From the IMG/VR virus record IMGVR_UViG_3300028025_003938, positions 1 to 52,238 of that record: DNA of 52,238 bases; one strand, given 5' to 3'. Each line of letters starts with the position of its first letter. The stretch's first letter is position 1. Made by a program: the position numbers and the translations under genes. Origin of the DNA: a virus. Below the pieces are notes generated by a model. It was not told where the DNA came from and searched no databases. It worked only from the letters and a program-made list of their open reading frames with translations. Of this stretch, positions 7,206 to 15,019 are shown one piece after another.

Positions 7206-8393
7206 ATGCGGCGCTTCATACAAGCCTTAAGTAAGTTTGGGCTTTATTGCGGACTCGCTATCGCTTGGGTTGGACCTGCGTACGCCAACAGCAATCCGAT
7301 AATTACGCAGCCAACGGACTTCTGGTTTGAGTACACAGAAGAAACGCATTTCGTTGCTCGTACTTTTCAATCGGGCGACTTGCTGAGCGATCCTCAACTG
7401 TGGTTGTACAACGACGTTACAGGTGTGCTCATCGTTGAGAACGACGACTTCTTCGGACTTCAATCAAATATCGAACTTGATCTTCCTGCTGGCCGTTATC
7501 GGTTGCGTGCTGGTACTTGCTGTTATGAGCCTGATGTGTGGCGTGACGGTATTCAATGGAATATCCAATACGAGTTGTCATTCAATGGGTTACAAAGTAA
7601 CCCGGCAACAACGAGCACCGAACCGGAAACGACTACTAGCACCGAACCGGAAACAACAACGACGACTAGCACGAGCACGACCAGCACCACTACAGAGCCT
7701 GCTACGACAACTACAAGCACAGAGCCGAGTACCACAACTACACTTGTACAAACTACGACGACCAGTGAGGTGACGATATCGCTCCCACCAGAAGCATCTA
7801 CGACGACGACCCAAGCCGAGTTGCCTACCACAACTTCGTCGCTTGGAGTACAACCATCAACGACCTCGCCGACTACATCAACAACCTCTACGATTCCGGT
7901 AGCACCGCCGAGTGCGACGACGACCTCAACGACGACTACCACAACGACGACACCAGAATCCATAGATGGTCCGACGACAGAGCCTACTACTGCCCCAACA
8001 ACGACTGTCCCTGTCACTGAATCAACTATCGTTGAAAGCCTGCCAGAAGAAGCCTCGCCCGAAGAGATCGTTACTTATCTTCAAGACTTAACAACAGACG
8101 ATCTTGCGAACCTCACCGACACGCAAACAGAAGAACTCATAGCCACTATCGCCGGCGCAGAACTTACCGATGAGCAGGCAGAACAGATCGCTGAAGCACT
8201 CTCAGAAGCACCCTCGGAAGTCAAGCAGCAATTTGAAGAAACGATCAACGTCTTCGGCGGTCAGTTTGATACTTATGTTCCTGACGGCTCAACGATCTCA
8301 GTCGGCGCTCGTCGTGCTGTCGTCGCCGTTACAGCCGTCGCTTTTATGCTGCCAGCACCCGTTCCTACGACTCAATCAAGGAGATTGAAGTGA
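7206..8393 (+). CDS. Exported Thr-rich surface protein
   Basis: 395 residues from ATG 7206, chosen because GGGAG (7196-7200) precedes it at good spacing and because it opens a clean signal peptide (MRRFIQALSKFG, then a hydrophobic core ending PAYA). Next comes a beta-rich domain of about 90 residues (FVARTFQSGDLLSDPQLWLY to DLPAGRYRLRAGTCC) like the bacterial pre-peptidase C-terminal fold. Residues about 120-270 are a low-complexity Thr/Ser/Glu/Pro linker. A helical acidic region with PEEIVTYLQDLT and DEQAEQIAEALSEAP follows, then a hydrophobic stretch and a basic end (SRRLK) that may anchor it. Probably secreted or surface-bound; it might alter the infected cell surface or be a virion part. 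No enzymatic motif is seen. Confidence 0.85.
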   Translation: MRRFIQALSKFGLYCGLAIAWVGPAYANSNPIITQPTDFWFEYTEETHFVARTFQSGDLLSDPQLWLYNDVTGVLIVENDDFFGLQSNIELDLPAGRYRLRAGTCCYEPDVWRDGIQWNIQYELSFNGLQSNPATTSTEPETTTSTEPETTTTTSTSTTSTTTEPATTTTSTEPSTTTTLVQTTTTSEVTISLPPEASTTTTQAELPTTTSSLGVQPSTTSPTTSTTSTIPVAPPSATTTSTTTTTTTTPESIDGPTTEPTTAPTTTVPVTESTIVESLPEEASPEEIVTYLQDLTTDDLANLTDTQTEELIATIAGAELTDEQAEQIAEALSEAPSEVKQQFEETINVFGGQFDTYVPDGSTISVGARRAVVAVTAVAFMLPAPVPTTQSRRLK

Positions 8394-8560
8394 AACTTAT
8401 TAAAGAATTGCACGCGCAAGTATGGACTCTTTGCGGAGTCGCCTTAGTTTTGATAACACTTAGCGGAGCGACACTCTCAAAAGCCGCTTGGACATTCGGC
8501 GTAAGCCTCGTCCTACATTTCGCCGGCGCTTTGCTTACAAAAGATAACCACTCGGAGTGA
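8390..8560 (+). CDS. Small membrane protein (56 aa)
   Basis: GTG start overlapping the stop of the exported-protein gene, with AAGGAG (8378-8383) six bases upstream, so the start is well supported. The product has a hydrophobic helix around WTLCGVALVLITLSGATL and a second around AWTFGVSLVLHFAGALL, separated by a Lys, with a charged tail TKDNHSE. It looks like a two-pass membrane protein. Holin-like size, but far from the endolysin; a partner for the exported protein is as likely. Confidence 0.75.
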   Translation: MKLIKELHAQVWTLCGVALVLITLSGATLSKAAWTFGVSLVLHFAGALLTKDNHSE

Positions 8561-8616
8561 CCCACAAGTTGTCCACAGTTTGTTAGGCTAAACCGAACTT
8601 GACAGATCGGACCGTT

Positions 8617-8865
8617 ATGCCTGACGACAAACGTCTATCTTCTGCAATCAATAATTACGGCAAGTCACACGGCGCTCGTGTCTGTGGTGTTCAGCGTGCG
8701 CTTGACGAACTTACCGGAACCGATGTTGAAGACTTGACCGAAGCATTGAAAGATCGTTCAATTACTAATAAGTCAATTTCGCTTGCGTTAGCCGATAGAG
8801 ATATTGATCTCAGTATTGATGTGCTTAAGCGACACCGCCGAGGAGAATGTGCTTGTGAGTCTTAA
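8617..8865 (+). CDS. Putative small helical DNA-binding protein
   Basis: 82 residues from ATG 8617; a TTG at 8599 is possible but less likely. The pattern CGVQRALDELTGTDVEDLTE followed by an IARAL-like helix (SISLALADRDIDLSID) and the basic ending VLKRHRRGECACE resembles a small actinophage family with a predicted helix-turn-helix. Role unknown; it overlaps the following phosphoesterase gene by 11 bases. Confidence 0.7.
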   Translation: MPDDKRLSSAINNYGKSHGARVCGVQRALDELTGTDVEDLTEALKDRSITNKSISLALADRDIDLSIDVLKRHRRGECACES

Positions 8866-10006
8866 AGACGAAATAGAACGAGAGAACGCATCTACTTCAA
8901 AGAAACTTTCTCTTGGTCGTATCGCAGAACTATTAGACCGGAACGGTATTGACATCGACGAGATCGGTGCAATCAAACGAGTCTCGCTATATCAAGCCGT
9001 TACGAAAGATACAGAAACCGGAGAAGCATCGGTTCACGATCTTACGGGTATTCAGTTTTCTCCGAAATGGGAGACAGGTCCTGAGTGGCCAGTAATCCAG
9101 CCGGGACCGGCAATTAAGATCTCTGCACCAAAGGCAACCAAAACTCGTTCTGGCTGGCCCGTCGCCGTCGTCCTACCGGATATTCAATGCGGCTACTTCA
9201 CCGCCGCAGACGGCTCATTAGAAGCGATACACGACGAACGAGCAATTAGTGTTGCGTTATCTATTTTAAGTGACGTTAATCCTGATCTCGTCGTTCTTGT
9301 CGGCGACAATCTTGACTTTGCCGAACTCGGAAAGTACATCGTCACCAAGGCTTATCAACAAACAACACAAGCGACTATTGACAGAGCAACAAAACTCGCT
9401 GCCGAAATACGATCAGCCGCACCAAACGCAAAGATTATCTGGCTGGCAGGCAACCACGAAGAACGCTTACCGAAGTTCTTGTTGCAAAACGCCGCTGCTG
9501 CTTTTGGATTAAAGCGAGGCAACCTTCCCGATTCATGGCCAGTGATGAGTGTTCCGTATCTATGCCGACTTGACGAAGTCGATATTGAGTATCGCCCCGG
9601 TTATCCGGCATCGTCGGTATGGATTACCGAACGCTTAAGAGTTATCCACGGAGATCGTGTTGCAAGCGGCGGTTCAACGGCACACAAGTATCTCAGTCAA
9701 GAGAAGTCGTCGGTTATCTACGGTCATATTCATCGGCGAGAATGGGCAGAACGTACTCGTGAAGATCACGACGGACCGAAGACGGTTCTAGCGGCTAGCC
9801 CCGGTTGTTTGTGTCGGGTTGACGGCGCTGTTCCAAGTACACGAGGCGGCACCGACTTAGAGGGAAGACCGCTTACACGATACGAAGATTGGCAACAAGG
9901 TTTAGCCGTTATTCCGTACGACTTAGAAACAGGTAACTTCTGCTATGAACAGGTAGCGATTCACGACGGGTGGGCGATGTACAGAGGCAAGGAATACAAA
10001 GCATGA
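8855..10006 (+). CDS. Calcineurin-like metallophosphoesterase
   Basis: 383 residues from GTG 8855, selected because AGGAG at 8841-8845 is nine bases upstream. The N-terminal 90 residues have a small helical region (KLSLGRIAELLDRNGI), possibly a helix-turn-helix. The phosphoesterase core follows with its metal-binding motifs in order: LPDIQCG, VLVGDNLDF (GDxxD), WLAGNHEERL (GNHE), VIHGDRV and YGHIHRRE (GHxH). These fit a two-metal phosphodiesterase or nuclease active site. Such enzymes are common in actinophages, with DNA-processing roles presumed. Coupled to the gene before and after it. Confidence 0.9.
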   Translation: MSLKDEIERENASTSKKLSLGRIAELLDRNGIDIDEIGAIKRVSLYQAVTKDTETGEASVHDLTGIQFSPKWETGPEWPVIQPGPAIKISAPKATKTRSGWPVAVVLPDIQCGYFTAADGSLEAIHDERAISVALSILSDVNPDLVVLVGDNLDFAELGKYIVTKAYQQTTQATIDRATKLAAEIRSAAPNAKIIWLAGNHEERLPKFLLQNAAAAFGLKRGNLPDSWPVMSVPYLCRLDEVDIEYRPGYPASSVWITERLRVIHGDRVASGGSTAHKYLSQEKSSVIYGHIHRREWAERTREDHDGPKTVLAASPGCLCRVDGAVPSTRGGTDLEGRPLTRYEDWQQGLAVIPYDLETGNFCYEQVAIHDGWAMYRGKEYKA

Positions 10007-10281
10007 AACACCAACTGATTCAGGTGACATGGCACGACGCTCACGCAGTAGCCGAAACGTGGACGACCAGAGACGACGTTGACGACGAGCCGTGCGTTGT
10101 TACTTCAATTGGTTATTTAATCGCCGGCGTAAAAGCCAATCACGTTGTTATTTCTCAATCGCTAATTGTTGGCGAAAGCAATCATATGGATCATGTAATT
10201 GCGATACCAAACGGAATGATTAAGCGTATTGACCGATTAAAAGTTTCTACGCTGCTACCGCTTGAAAGCGTTGAAGAGTAA
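10003..10281 (+). CDS. Hypothetical protein (92 aa)
   Basis: ATG 10003 overlaps the stop of the phosphoesterase gene (ATGA) and is preceded by AAGGAA, hence this start. The protein contains TWHDAHAVAETWTTRDD and a beta-rich core (GYLIAGVKANHVVISQSLIV) with IPNGMIKRIDRL near the end, a form seen in small actinophage proteins of unknown function. It is the last gene of the 7206-10281 block and meets the minus-strand pair end to end. Confidence 0.75.
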   Translation: MKHQLIQVTWHDAHAVAETWTTRDDVDDEPCVVTSIGYLIAGVKANHVVISQSLIVGESNHMDHVIAIPNGMIKRIDRLKVSTLLPLESVEE

Positions 10282-10578
10282 TTACCGGAAGAGTTCTTCG
10301 TCAGAGATCATGTCTCGGCGTGGTGGTTGTGGTTTGGACTTGAGTCCGTTGCTGGCAAGAACGCCGCTTAACGCACCACTCAAAAACAATGTGATCGGAA
10401 TAAGCACACCGTCAAGAAACGCTTTGTCGTTTGGTGATTGAGTCATCGGTTGCGTAACGAATACCAAAGCCCAAAGCACTGCAAACACGATCATCACAAA
10501 CGTTGCACAAAGCGCAAGCCCAACGGCCAGCACGAGCCGTGCGTGTATTTCTTCCGGTGCGTAACGTTTACGGCTCAT
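10282..10578 (-). CDS. Two-pass membrane protein
   Basis: 98 residues from ATG 10578, preceded by GGGGAG at good spacing; a longer start at 10593 would overlap its own ribosome-binding site. Two membrane segments are clear: LVLAVGLALCATFVMIVFAV and a second LIPITLFLSGALSGVL, with a basic N-terminus and a polar C-terminus containing PPRRDMISDEELF. It overlaps the lipoprotein gene upstream by ATGA. Possible holin-like or membrane-disruption partner. Confidence 0.75.
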   Translation of the reverse strand: MSRKRYAPEEIHARLVLAVGLALCATFVMIVFAVLWALVFVTQPMTQSPNDKAFLDGVLIPITLFLSGALSGVLASNGLKSKPQPPRRDMISDEELFR

Positions 10579-10769
10579 TTGGATTCTCCCCATACAAGAG
10601 TTTCGGAACAGTTACCTGTTGGTTCACAGATTGGCGGCTTGCACTCTGCTAGTTCCCAATTCGCCGGGTCTTGACAGGTGTAACGATATTTGCCGTCGTA
10701 TCCGCACGACGAAGCAATAGCAGTTAAAACAACAACTGCAACGCAAGAAGAAACAAGTCGCATCGGCAT
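10575..10769 (-). CDS. Small lipoprotein
   Basis: 64 residues with a short basic start, a hydrophobic stretch (CVAVVVLTAIASS) and a lipobox-like IASSCG, so the mature protein would begin with a lipidated Cys. The mature part has five further Cys (YTCQDPANWELAECKPPICE, then TGNC), likely disulphide-bonded outside the cell. The start may be 10769 or 10763; 10769 fits a leaderless transcript from the box at 10776-10784. Coupled to the membrane protein gene 10282-10578. Confidence 0.75.
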   Translation of the reverse strand: MPMRLVSSCVAVVVLTAIASSCGYDGKYRYTCQDPANWELAECKPPICEPTGNCSETLVWGESK

Positions 10770-10775
10770 AAAGCC

Positions 10776-10784
10776 AACATATCA
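10776..10784 (-). promoter_or_regulatory. Candidate extended -10 promoter for the lipoprotein pair
   Basis: On the minus strand TGATATGTT (extended -10, TGnTATnnT) ends six bases before the ATG at 10769. No convincing -35 is seen. The spacing predicts a leaderless mRNA, as at P1. Confidence 0.35.
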
Positions 10785-10862
10785 GTCACGAGATTATTTC
10801 TATTGGAAGTTTCTTATTAACCTACAACGGCTCTGAGAACGATGTGTTTAGGATTAGCAGCG

Positions 10863-11507
10863 ATGGCACGTTCAACGAAACTCGCAGACCTCATGGTTAA
10901 AGAGACAAGTGGCGTGGATCACCCTGCTCATCTTCACGAAGGCTGGCTAGTCATGAAGTCGGAAGACCTCTCTGCTACTCTTGAAGAACTTACTGATGTT
11001 AATAAGGAGACGAATATGGATCTGGAAATTACTCAACCCGAATCTTTGGAAGTTGAAAAGTCTTCCGATACTGAAGACATTCGCAAAGAATTGTTTGACT
11101 TGCGTAAGCAGTTAGACGACGCTCGTAAAGAAACAGAAATTATGAAGAGCGTTCGCTTGTTAGAAAAGGCTACTGAGACCGCTAACGGCTGGTCAATTCT
11201 GCCCGAACTAAACGCCGCTGAGTTTGCTCCGGTCTTGTGTTCACTACGAGAAGAACTTCCGCTTGAGGCTTTGATTATCGAAAAAGTTCTTGAGGCTTCA
11301 GCCGTGGCGCTGCGTGAATCCGGTTTGTTAAAAGAACTCGGAACCACCACACCGGCAAACGATGCAGACGCATGGTCAACGATCTCCGCACAAGCAAACC
11401 AACTTGTCAGCGAAGGACGAGCACCAACGTTCGCAAAAGCAGTAACAATTGTTGCTGGCGCAAACAAAGATCTATACAACCAATACCTGATTGAGAAAGG
11501 CCGCTGA
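10863..11507 (+). CDS. Capsid scaffold/assembly protein (long form)
   Basis: 214 residues from ATG 10863 (AGGA at 10850-10853); 10842 is an alternative. The N-terminus LADLMVKETSGVDHPAHLHE then GWLVMKS is a pattern found at the front of phage proteases and scaffolds linked with XkdF-type heads. From residue about 65 there is a coiled coil (DTEDIRKELFDLRKQLDDAR) and a helical C-terminal part, as in scaffolding proteins, and the gene sits two genes upstream of the major capsid protein. A strong internal start at 11016 probably yields a second, shorter product. Confidence 0.75.
   Translation: MARSTKLADLMVKETSGVDHPAHLHEGWLVMKSEDLSATLEELTDVNKETNMDLEITQPESLEVEKSSDTEDIRKELFDLRKQLDDARKETEIMKSVRLLEKATETANGWSILPELNAAEFAPVLCSLREELPLEALIIEKVLEASAVALRESGLLKELGTTTPANDADAWSTISAQANQLVSEGRAPTFAKAVTIVAGANKDLYNQYLIEKGR
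11016..11507 (+). CDS. Scaffold short form from internal in-frame start
   Basis: An ATG at 11016, in frame inside the long gene, is preceded by a consensus AAGGAG (11004-11009) at a six-base spacing, better than the site of the long form. Translation from it gives 163 residues holding only the coiled coil and C-terminal helices, without the KETSGVDHPAHL segment. This mirrors nested protease/scaffold pairs such as lambda C/Nu3. Confidence 0.55.
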   Translation: MDLEITQPESLEVEKSSDTEDIRKELFDLRKQLDDARKETEIMKSVRLLEKATETANGWSILPELNAAEFAPVLCSLREELPLEALIIEKVLEASAVALRESGLLKELGTTTPANDADAWSTISAQANQLVSEGRAPTFAKAVTIVAGANKDLYNQYLIEKGR

Positions 11508-11509
11508 AC

Positions 11510-11893
11510 ATGGCTTACGAAGGCGCACAAATTAAACTCGGCAATCTTGTTGCCGCTGCTGACTTATCTGCAAAGCAGTTTTACTTCGTCAAGTTGGCTT
11601 CTGCCACGACTGTGAACGTTTGCTCAGGTGTCACTGACAAGCCGATCGGCGTATTGCAGAACACCCCAAAGAGTGGTCAATCCGCTGAGATCGTTCTGTT
11701 CGGTATCTCGAAGGTGAGTTCAGATGGAACGACCGCCGCTGGCGATCTTCTCGGAACTTCCGCTGACGGTCAAGCCGCTGTCTACACCTCAAGCGACACC
11801 ACCAAGTTCGTCTGTGGTCAAGCGATTGAAGCCGGCGCTGCTGGCAACGTCGTCACTGCTTTTATCAACATCACCAACTCACGCTTCGTCTGA
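11510..11893 (+). CDS. DUF2190-like capsid decoration protein
   Basis: 127 residues, Ala/Gly/Thr rich and beta-structured. It shows the usual pattern of small capsid decoration or stabilising proteins: a start with NLVAAADLSAKQFYFVKLAS, a VTDKPIGVLQNTPKSGQ turn and VVLFG-like strands, then AGDLLGTSADGQAAVY. It precedes the major capsid gene, the usual place for such a protein. Expected to sit on the outer capsid surface. Confidence 0.75.
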   Translation: MAYEGAQIKLGNLVAAADLSAKQFYFVKLASATTVNVCSGVTDKPIGVLQNTPKSGQSAEIVLFGISKVSSDGTTAAGDLLGTSADGQAAVYTSSDTTKFVCGQAIEAGAAGNVVTAFINITNSRFV

Positions 11894-11913
11894 TCTACTA
11901 AGGAGATACAGAA

Positions 11914-12864
11914 ATGCCTCAGCCCACACAGAACCAAGTCCATATTGATGCGGTGCTCACTAACCTGAGCGTCGCATACATGAACGAAGTTGACAACTTT
12001 GTTGCTTCAAAAGTGTTCCCAACTGTTTCGGTGAACAAGCAATCGGACTTGTACTTCACATACTCGCAAGCAGACTTCTACCGTGATCAGGCGCAATATC
12101 GTGCTGACGGTACTGAGTCGGCTGGTAGCGGTTACTCGTTGTCAACCGGTACTTACTCGTCAAGTGTTTGGGCTTTGCACAAAGATATTGGCGATCAGGT
12201 TCGTGCGAATAGCGACTCGCCACTTGATCCGGACATGGACGCCACCAAGTTCCTCGCTCATCAGATGATGATTCGTCAAGAGCGTGACTGGGCTAGCAAG
12301 TTCTTCACCACTTCGGTGTGGGGAACCGACGCTACGCCGTCAACCTTGTGGGACGCATCGGGTTCAGATCCGATCGGTGACATTCAGACCGGTGTTAATA
12401 CCGTTCTGAGCAACACCGGATACTTGCCTAACACGCTCGTGCTTTCGTACGCAGCATACAAGACTCTCCGTAACCACTCAGACTTCGTTGATCGTTACAA
12501 GTACACCTCAGCCGACAGCATCACGCCTGAACTCATCGGCAAGGTTCTTGACGTTCCTCGTGTCATGGTTATGAAGGGCGTCTACAACTCAGCGCAGGAA
12601 GGTGCTTCGGCAACCTACGCTCAGATGGGCGACAAGGACGCACTCTTGTGCTACGTCGCACCGGCTGCCGGAATCATGACTGCTTCTGCTGGATACAACT
12701 TCGTTTGGAACGGCGTTGGCGGCGGACTCGGAACTTCAACCGCTGTGAGCCGTTTCCGTATGGATCACTTGCGTGCTGATCGTCTTGAAATTGAATCCGC
12801 TTGGGACTTCAAGGCTGTTGGTACACCGCTCGGTTACTTCTTCAGCAACTGCGTCACGGCGTAA
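11914..12864 (+). CDS. Major capsid protein
   Basis: 316 residues, preceded by AAGGAGATACAGAA at the ATG, the strong type of site used by the abundant structural genes. The sequence fits HK97-fold major capsid proteins of the P22/E-like group: an N-terminal arm with ASKVFPTVSVNKQSDLYFTY, a long middle with DATKFLAHQMMIRQERDW (E-loop/spine region), TLVLSYAAYKTLRNHSDFVD and a C-terminal RFRMDHLRADRLEIESAWDF strand-helix end. It forms the icosahedral shell; the scaffold and decoration genes flank it. Confidence 0.9.
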   Translation: MPQPTQNQVHIDAVLTNLSVAYMNEVDNFVASKVFPTVSVNKQSDLYFTYSQADFYRDQAQYRADGTESAGSGYSLSTGTYSSSVWALHKDIGDQVRANSDSPLDPDMDATKFLAHQMMIRQERDWASKFFTTSVWGTDATPSTLWDASGSDPIGDIQTGVNTVLSNTGYLPNTLVLSYAAYKTLRNHSDFVDRYKYTSADSITPELIGKVLDVPRVMVMKGVYNSAQEGASATYAQMGDKDALLCYVAPAAGIMTASAGYNFVWNGVGGGLGTSTAVSRFRMDHLRADRLEIESAWDFKAVGTPLGYFFSNCVTA

Positions 12865-12879
12865 TTAGGAGACTGAACA

Positions 12880-13305
12880 ATGGCTCTCAATCGACTCACT
12901 CGTGGTACTGCAATCGTCGGTGCTCTTGACGTAACAGGTCCAGCACGTTTGCGTGGCACTGCAAGCGTCAAGCGTACTGCGGCAACTATTGCTGACGGTG
13001 CGTCAATGACTGCCACTGCGGCTCATATCGTTACCAACACTCTCGTCACTGCAACGCCGACGACTGCTCGTGCTGTAACAACAGCAACTGGTGCGGAGAT
13101 TATTGCTTTGCTCGCTGGTGAACAAGTTGGCGACTGCACAGAGTTTACTATCGTGAACCTTGCTGCTTCGGCTGCGACTATCACGCTGACCGCTGGTGCT
13201 TCCGGCGTGACGCTTGTTGGTTTGGCAACCGTTCCTGCTGCAACTTCGGGTACTTGGTTGGTTCGTTACGACTCAGCATCGGGCGTTACTTTCTACCGCA
13301 AGTAA
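12880..13305 (+). CDS. Putative capsid decoration or head-fibre protein
   Basis: 141 residues, strongly Ala/Thr/Gly rich and beta-structured (TARAVTTATGAEIIALLAGE, then ITLTAGASGVTLVG and a closing SGVTFYRK). It has a strong ribosome-binding site (TAGGAGACTGAACA) and follows the major capsid gene directly. The FYRK-type ending is shared with the protein at 13390-13692, suggesting related structural roles. Exact family not assigned. Confidence 0.7.
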   Translation: MALNRLTRGTAIVGALDVTGPARLRGTASVKRTAATIADGASMTATAAHIVTNTLVTATPTTARAVTTATGAEIIALLAGEQVGDCTEFTIVNLAASAATITLTAGASGVTLVGLATVPAATSGTWLVRYDSASGVTFYRK

Positions 13306-13328
13306 TAAAACTTTTGGTACGGCACTAG

Positions 13329-13367
13329 AAGCCGGTTCTGGTGTGGTGCTCACATCAGGACCGGCTT
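13329..13367 (+). terminator. Hairpin terminator after the capsid/decoration genes
   Basis: AAGCCGGT (13329-13336) pairs with ACCGGCTT (13360-13367), and inside it CTG pairs with CAG and TGTG with CACA, giving a long interrupted stem; TAGTCGTTATT follows. It lies between the highly expressed capsid genes and the connector genes, where partial termination would lower downstream expression. Confidence 0.7.
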
Positions 13368-13389
13368 TAGTCGTTATTGGAGATAACTC

Positions 13390-13692
13390 ATGAACAACAC
13401 AAGCAATACAAACCCGGTTCTGTCTGTGAAACTTACAGGCTCAGATCAAGTGATCGCTAATGCGAAAGTATTTCTCGGCGCAACATTAATTAATGAATCG
13501 GGTGCGAGCGCAAGATTCCATGTTCACAACGGCTCGTCTGCTGATGCCGCTAATCCGATTATCGCAGGTTTGTCTCAAGCGACATTGACCTATGGCAACG
13601 TGTGGTACGGACCGAATGGTATTGCTTGCCCGAACGGTGTCTTCGTTGACGCTGTAGCAGGTACCTTTAGTGGATCAGTTTTTTACCGCTGA
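13390..13692 (+). CDS. Small beta-rich structural protein (100 aa)
   Basis: The start has TTGGAGATAACTC upstream. The protein is beta-rich, with an FHVHNGSSADAANPIIAGLS segment and a C-terminal GTFSGSVFYR, similar in style to phage capsid accessory proteins and to the end of the preceding decoration protein. No firm family. Confidence 0.65.
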   Translation: MNNTSNTNPVLSVKLTGSDQVIANAKVFLGATLINESGASARFHVHNGSSADAANPIIAGLSQATLTYGNVWYGPNGIACPNGVFVDAVAGTFSGSVFYR

Positions 13693-13698
13693 TATCTG

Positions 13699-14190
13699 AT
13701 GACATGGACTTACGGCGGCGACCCGTCTGCTAACGCTAAAGACGCAATCCGGTTTCTTATCGGCGACACAGATACAACGGATCAACTCTTAAGCAACGAA
13801 GAGATTCTGTGGGTAAACACTGAGGCTTCCGGTACTACGACTGGCACGAACGCTTTGTACGACGCTGCGTATCGTTGCTGTTTAACTATCGCATCTAAGT
13901 TGGCTCGTCTTGCCGATAAGCAGATCGGGGACTTGAATGTGAAGTTGTCGCAGAAAGCACAAGGCTATTTAACTCAGGCTGCACAATTTAACAAGATGGC
14001 ACAAGTTCAGAACTTCGTACCAATTCCTTACGCCGGTGGAATCTCTATCAGCGATAAAGAAATTGACGAAGATAACACTGATTCGGTTAGACCATATTTC
14101 AGTTCAGGTCAATTCCAAAACGTCGCCGATGGTGGTGGAATCCAAGAACAAACCGGAGTTCAATACTTTGGACAGGGCGCTGACACATGA
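13699..14190 (+). CDS. Head-tail connector (adaptor) protein
   Basis: 163 residues. The N-terminus DAIRFLIGDTDTTDQLLSNE then EILWVN, followed by AAYRCCLTIASKLARLADKQ, is typical of the helical adaptor (gp6/gp15-like) that binds under the portal. The C-terminal half is polar with PYAGGISISDKEIDEDN. First of four consecutive overlapping connector genes; it overlaps the next by four bases. Confidence 0.8.
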   Translation: MTWTYGGDPSANAKDAIRFLIGDTDTTDQLLSNEEILWVNTEASGTTTGTNALYDAAYRCCLTIASKLARLADKQIGDLNVKLSQKAQGYLTQAAQFNKMAQVQNFVPIPYAGGISISDKEIDEDNTDSVRPYFSSGQFQNVADGGGIQEQTGVQYFGQGADT

Positions 14191-14537
14191 CGGCCATAGA
14201 TATGTTTATGACCGAACTTTTGCAACTTGCGACGCAGACTGTAACTATTACGCCTCGCTCGTCTATTAACTCGTACGGCGAAGTCTTGAACGCTGGAAGT
14301 GGTACGACTTACAAGGCTTACGTACAGAAAATATCTGCGAGCCAGCGTAATAGCACTTCAGATCAAACGGCTGTGGAATACATCGCTTATATTCCGTCAA
14401 CGTCGTATGCGCCGTCTACTGATGATGTTCTTACCGTTAGCGGCGTGACCAGAGTGATCGTTGAAGTCGATGTTCGGTCAGACGAGTTCGGGCAACAATG
14501 TGTCGTGCTCGCTTTAGGTGAACCGAGACGCAACTAA
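14187..14537 (+). CDS. Head closure (stopper) protein
   Basis: 116 residues, beta-rich. TVTITPRSSINSYGEVLNAG then SGTTYKAYVQKI near the front and DVLTVSGVTRVIVEVDVRSD near the end follow the layout of small head-closure proteins. Position between the adaptor and the HK97-gp10-like protein supports the call. ATGA overlaps on both sides indicate coupled translation. Confidence 0.7.
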   Translation: MTAIDMFMTELLQLATQTVTITPRSSINSYGEVLNAGSGTTYKAYVQKISASQRNSTSDQTAVEYIAYIPSTSYAPSTDDVLTVSGVTRVIVEVDVRSDEFGQQCVVLALGEPRRN

Positions 14538-15019
14538 TGGCTAAGCCTGTGACTATCAAAATTAAGTCTCAGAATATGGCTGAGATTCGTCGTGGCTTAT
14601 TGGCTGATGCTGAAGGTGTTTCTCTTGCGCTGCGTGCCGGATTAAAGAACATGGCTGAAGATATCAGTAACGAAAGCGAACAACTCGTTCCGGTTGACGA
14701 AGGTATTCTGCGTACTAGCAGAAGCATTGACGAAACGAACATAGGAACGACGTACCAGATTGAAGTCGGCTATGGAAATAGTGCGACGCCTTACGCTCTC
14801 GTGCAGCATGAACGCCTTGACTTCTGGCACCCACCAAAACCACCAGCAAAAAGCAAAGTCGGTGGGCGTCAAGGAACCGGACCCGGTATTGATCCAACAA
14901 CAGGGCGAGGACCGAAATATCTTGAACGCCCGTTCAAAAAATATACGGCGAACTTTGCCGAAACTTTAACGGCGTATGTTCGTAAGCATTACCAACTTGG
15001 AACAGGTCGTGGCTCGTGA
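14537..15019 (+). CDS. HK97 gp10-like tail completion (neck) protein
   Basis: 160 residues. An N-terminal helical segment (LRAGLKNMAEDISNESEQLV) leads into PVDEGILRTSRSIDE, and then VGYGNSATPYALVQHERLDF, the characteristic gp10-like sequence in which the basic/aromatic Y-x-x-x-x-H turn is kept. The C-terminus has KYLERPFKKYTANFAETL, also usual for the family. Acts at the neck where head meets tail. Confidence 0.85.
   Translation: MAKPVTIKIKSQNMAEIRRGLLADAEGVSLALRAGLKNMAEDISNESEQLVPVDEGILRTSRSIDETNIGTTYQIEVGYGNSATPYALVQHERLDFWHPPKPPAKSKVGGRQGTGPGIDPTTGRGPKYLERPFKKYTANFAETLTAYVRKHYQLGTGRGS

Noticed and set aside
7553-8017. Minus-strand frame of Val/Gly-rich protein
   Set aside because: Antisense reading of the Thr-rich linker; composition explained by the ACN codons.
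8569-8577. TTGTCCACA, a match to the actinobacterial DnaA box
   Set aside because: Only one copy in its gap, with no cluster or AT-rich unwinding region; a single nine-base match is not enough to call an origin.
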